A DNA stretch of 64,000 nucleotides from Lepas anatifera. Taxonomy: Eukaryota > Arthropoda > Thecostraca > Lepadidae. The stretch's first letter is position 1. Every line of letters begins with the position of its first letter. The position numbers and the translations under genes are program-made. The stretch is from NCBI GenBank assembly GCA_034440635.1, contig JAOTON010002232.1, positions 518,001 to 582,000 of the forward strand. Direction: 5' to 3'. The notes below the pieces were generated by a model. That model worked only from the letters and a program-made list of their open reading frames with translations, did no database searches and was not told the origin of the DNA. Shown in pieces: positions 62,230 through 64,000 of this stretch.

Positions 62230-63540
62230 GAGCCACCTCTCAAGCAAGAAAATAACCAGCACGTTGTCTTACCCATATCGGTAAAACACAGCATCACTCA
62301 TCAGGCGCCGATCCAACTGAAGACACCGACAAGATCATATTGGAACTCAACTCACCCTATTTTTCAAACGGGCCCATAAGGCAAACACAAATAGGTTCTA
62401 CCCACTGCAGGCACTTAATTCATAATATGATCAAAAAGTCTGTGCTCGTTTGACACGAAAATATGAGCCTTAATACCAATATGGCATACATGCCTGAAGT
62501 AACCACATACCTACTTACCTGGACCTGGATTGACCATTCCAAAATGCCTCACTTTTCAACTATTGGAACGGAGAACAATACTTTCCACTCGCAGATCACC
62601 GACAAATATTCCAGACAGCTTCCAAAGTTCCACGATTGATTAAAATAAGTCACATTTATTCTAACCTACACGGCATGCGTGCCAGGCCACTGTGTATTGC
62701 CACGGGTAAACAGAAAGCAAGATGGCGACCGTAACCCGAGCAGGTATTTGAAACCATAGTCAAACGACAATGGCCGAGCAAGGGTGCAACAACGCCCTAC
62801 CAGCTATTTACAATGCCACTACAACCAAGGCCCTAGAATCCCAGGTTGGTTCAAGTTTTCTACTAGTAAAATTTTGGTTGTTTTTCTTGGTATCTACTAA
62901 GAAAGGAAACATCTCCTTATTTTGAGGGTTAAAATTTAAGCTTTGTGGATAAATCAAGTTTAAACATTTAAGAAAAGAGCCATGGAATAGACTTTTTTGC
63001 ACTTTAATGTCTGCAAAGTGAAATATGTTGACAAACCTAGTAGCATTTGGTATGTTATACTAAAAAGTATACTAGTCTGGCAATCCTTCTACGGTTTTTA
63101 CTTATCCGCAATACTGTAAAAGAGAAACATGACAGGACCGAGCGAGAATAAAAACCAATGAAACGACATACGGGGTGAAAGGATTGGGTTTGGGCAGCTA
63201 CAGAAACAGTAACGATAGTAGGAAATATCGCACCTCACAGCCCGATTATAGCCGCTGCTCAAGGCCTAAATGCAACACGCGCCGATCGCTCTAACAGTTG
63301 CAGTCATGGGCGTCGAAAGCAGCATGGACGTGGAATGTGCTCCCCATTGGCTATTGGAGGACCAAGTGCCTTCTTCTCTCCTACATCCGCCAAGTGCCAA
63401 TTTTTCCCCCTCCCATGTCATCATTGCCGGACCACTCCTGTCCCCCCGTGAAGAATTCCCTGGCTACGCCTTTGACTCACCCCATTGAAACCCGTAAATG
63501 TGATTAAATTTTACCCAAAGTTATTGTAATTGGGCTGTTT
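62230..63540. other. Intergenic DNA, nothing recognised
   Basis: No ORF with a family likeness. Confidence 0.5.
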
Positions 63541-63562
63541 ATATATACAGGGCACTAGTCAT

Positions 63563-63862
63563 AGGCGGATCCAGGATTACCAGTCGGGGGGGGCATTCTT
63601 CCCGGGAGGGATGTCATCCAGACCAGGGGCTTCATTCCGGACCAGGGGGCCCCATTTTTGGCTGGCAAAACCTATCAGGTGGGCGCCAAATCCTATCAGC
63701 GGGCGCAGCTCTCCGCATCCTGTGGAGGGTAGGGAGGGGGGGTGGGAAGCGACATTTCAGGTGGCTCCATCGACCTTTCAGGAGGCGATGTGACCATTTC
63801 AGGTGTGACCTCGAGGGCACATCGGAGGACACCCGCCCGGGCTTTGTCCCCTGGATCCGCCT
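63563..63862. mobile_element. GGCGGATCC-type TIR element, complete copy
   Basis: AGGCGGATCCAGG at 63563-63575 and the exact inverted CCTGGATCCGCCT at 63850-63862 bound a 300-bp element with G-run, GGGCGCCAAATCC and GACATTTCAGGTGG blocks shared with 56735 and 58215. No ORF. Confidence 0.75.
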
Positions 63863-64000
63863 GTAGTACCAGTGGCGGATATAAGGAGGTTATGGGGCTC
63901 GCGAGCCTCCTAAATTTCGAGGGGACCCCTCCGAGATGTCTACTAATATCCGTATAAGCAAAGGCTGTTCGGAGGCTAGGGCGGGGGACAGTGGCAGGTA

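Overview
Eukaryotic genomic DNA from an invertebrate animal. The reasons are GT/AG introns throughout, many non-LTR retrotransposons and cut-and-paste elements, long dinucleotide runs and dense minisatellites. The phylum cannot be fixed from the sequence. GC-rich coding exons in an AT-leaning, repeat-packed background would suit a crustacean or another arthropod, but that is a guess.

One real protein-coding gene dominates the window. A UBR1/UBR2-type N-recognin (E3 ubiquitin ligase of the N-degron pathway) is read on the minus strand, from an ATG at 55868 leftwards to 5916 and off the left edge. I could place 28 coding exons (about 1,670 codons). All but one junction in the chain agree in phase, and the order is N-terminal segment, UBR box, ClpS-like N-domain, helical scaffold, basic coiled coil, RING and the start of the C-terminal region. 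One small exon between 16858 and 6804 was not found, and the last ~140 residues of the family lie beyond base 1.

The introns are unusual. Tandem arrays sit directly against splice sites in about half of them. In several (18066, 17089, 32763, 33572, 36751) the repeat unit itself contains a copy of the acceptor plus the first bases of the exon. In others (28796, 23814, 19032) the exon end and donor region have been duplicated. One array (18066) is 24 bp, stays open and in frame with the exon, and could add 8-residue blocks. Another (36751) makes decoy acceptors that lead to a stop.

Layout: 1-4629, a 29-bp satellite split by a TIR element. 5916-6804, the last two visible exons with arrays. 6.8-16.9 kb, a large intron full of LINE remains, including a nearly full-length CR1/L2-like element at 10.4-13.6 kb. 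16.9-36.8 kb, the exon-dense part. 36.8-47.1 kb, a large intron with 70-bp and 63-bp minisatellites, a GA run and a LINE with a nested small element. 47.3-53.4 kb, an intron with a 36-bp array cut by a hAT-like element, and a foldback-like inverted repeat. 55.9-57.3 kb, a probable 5' leader and GC-rich promoter candidate. 57.3-64 kb, intergenic DNA built from small TIR elements, a piggyBac-like element matching one at 35.5 kb, and a large palindrome.
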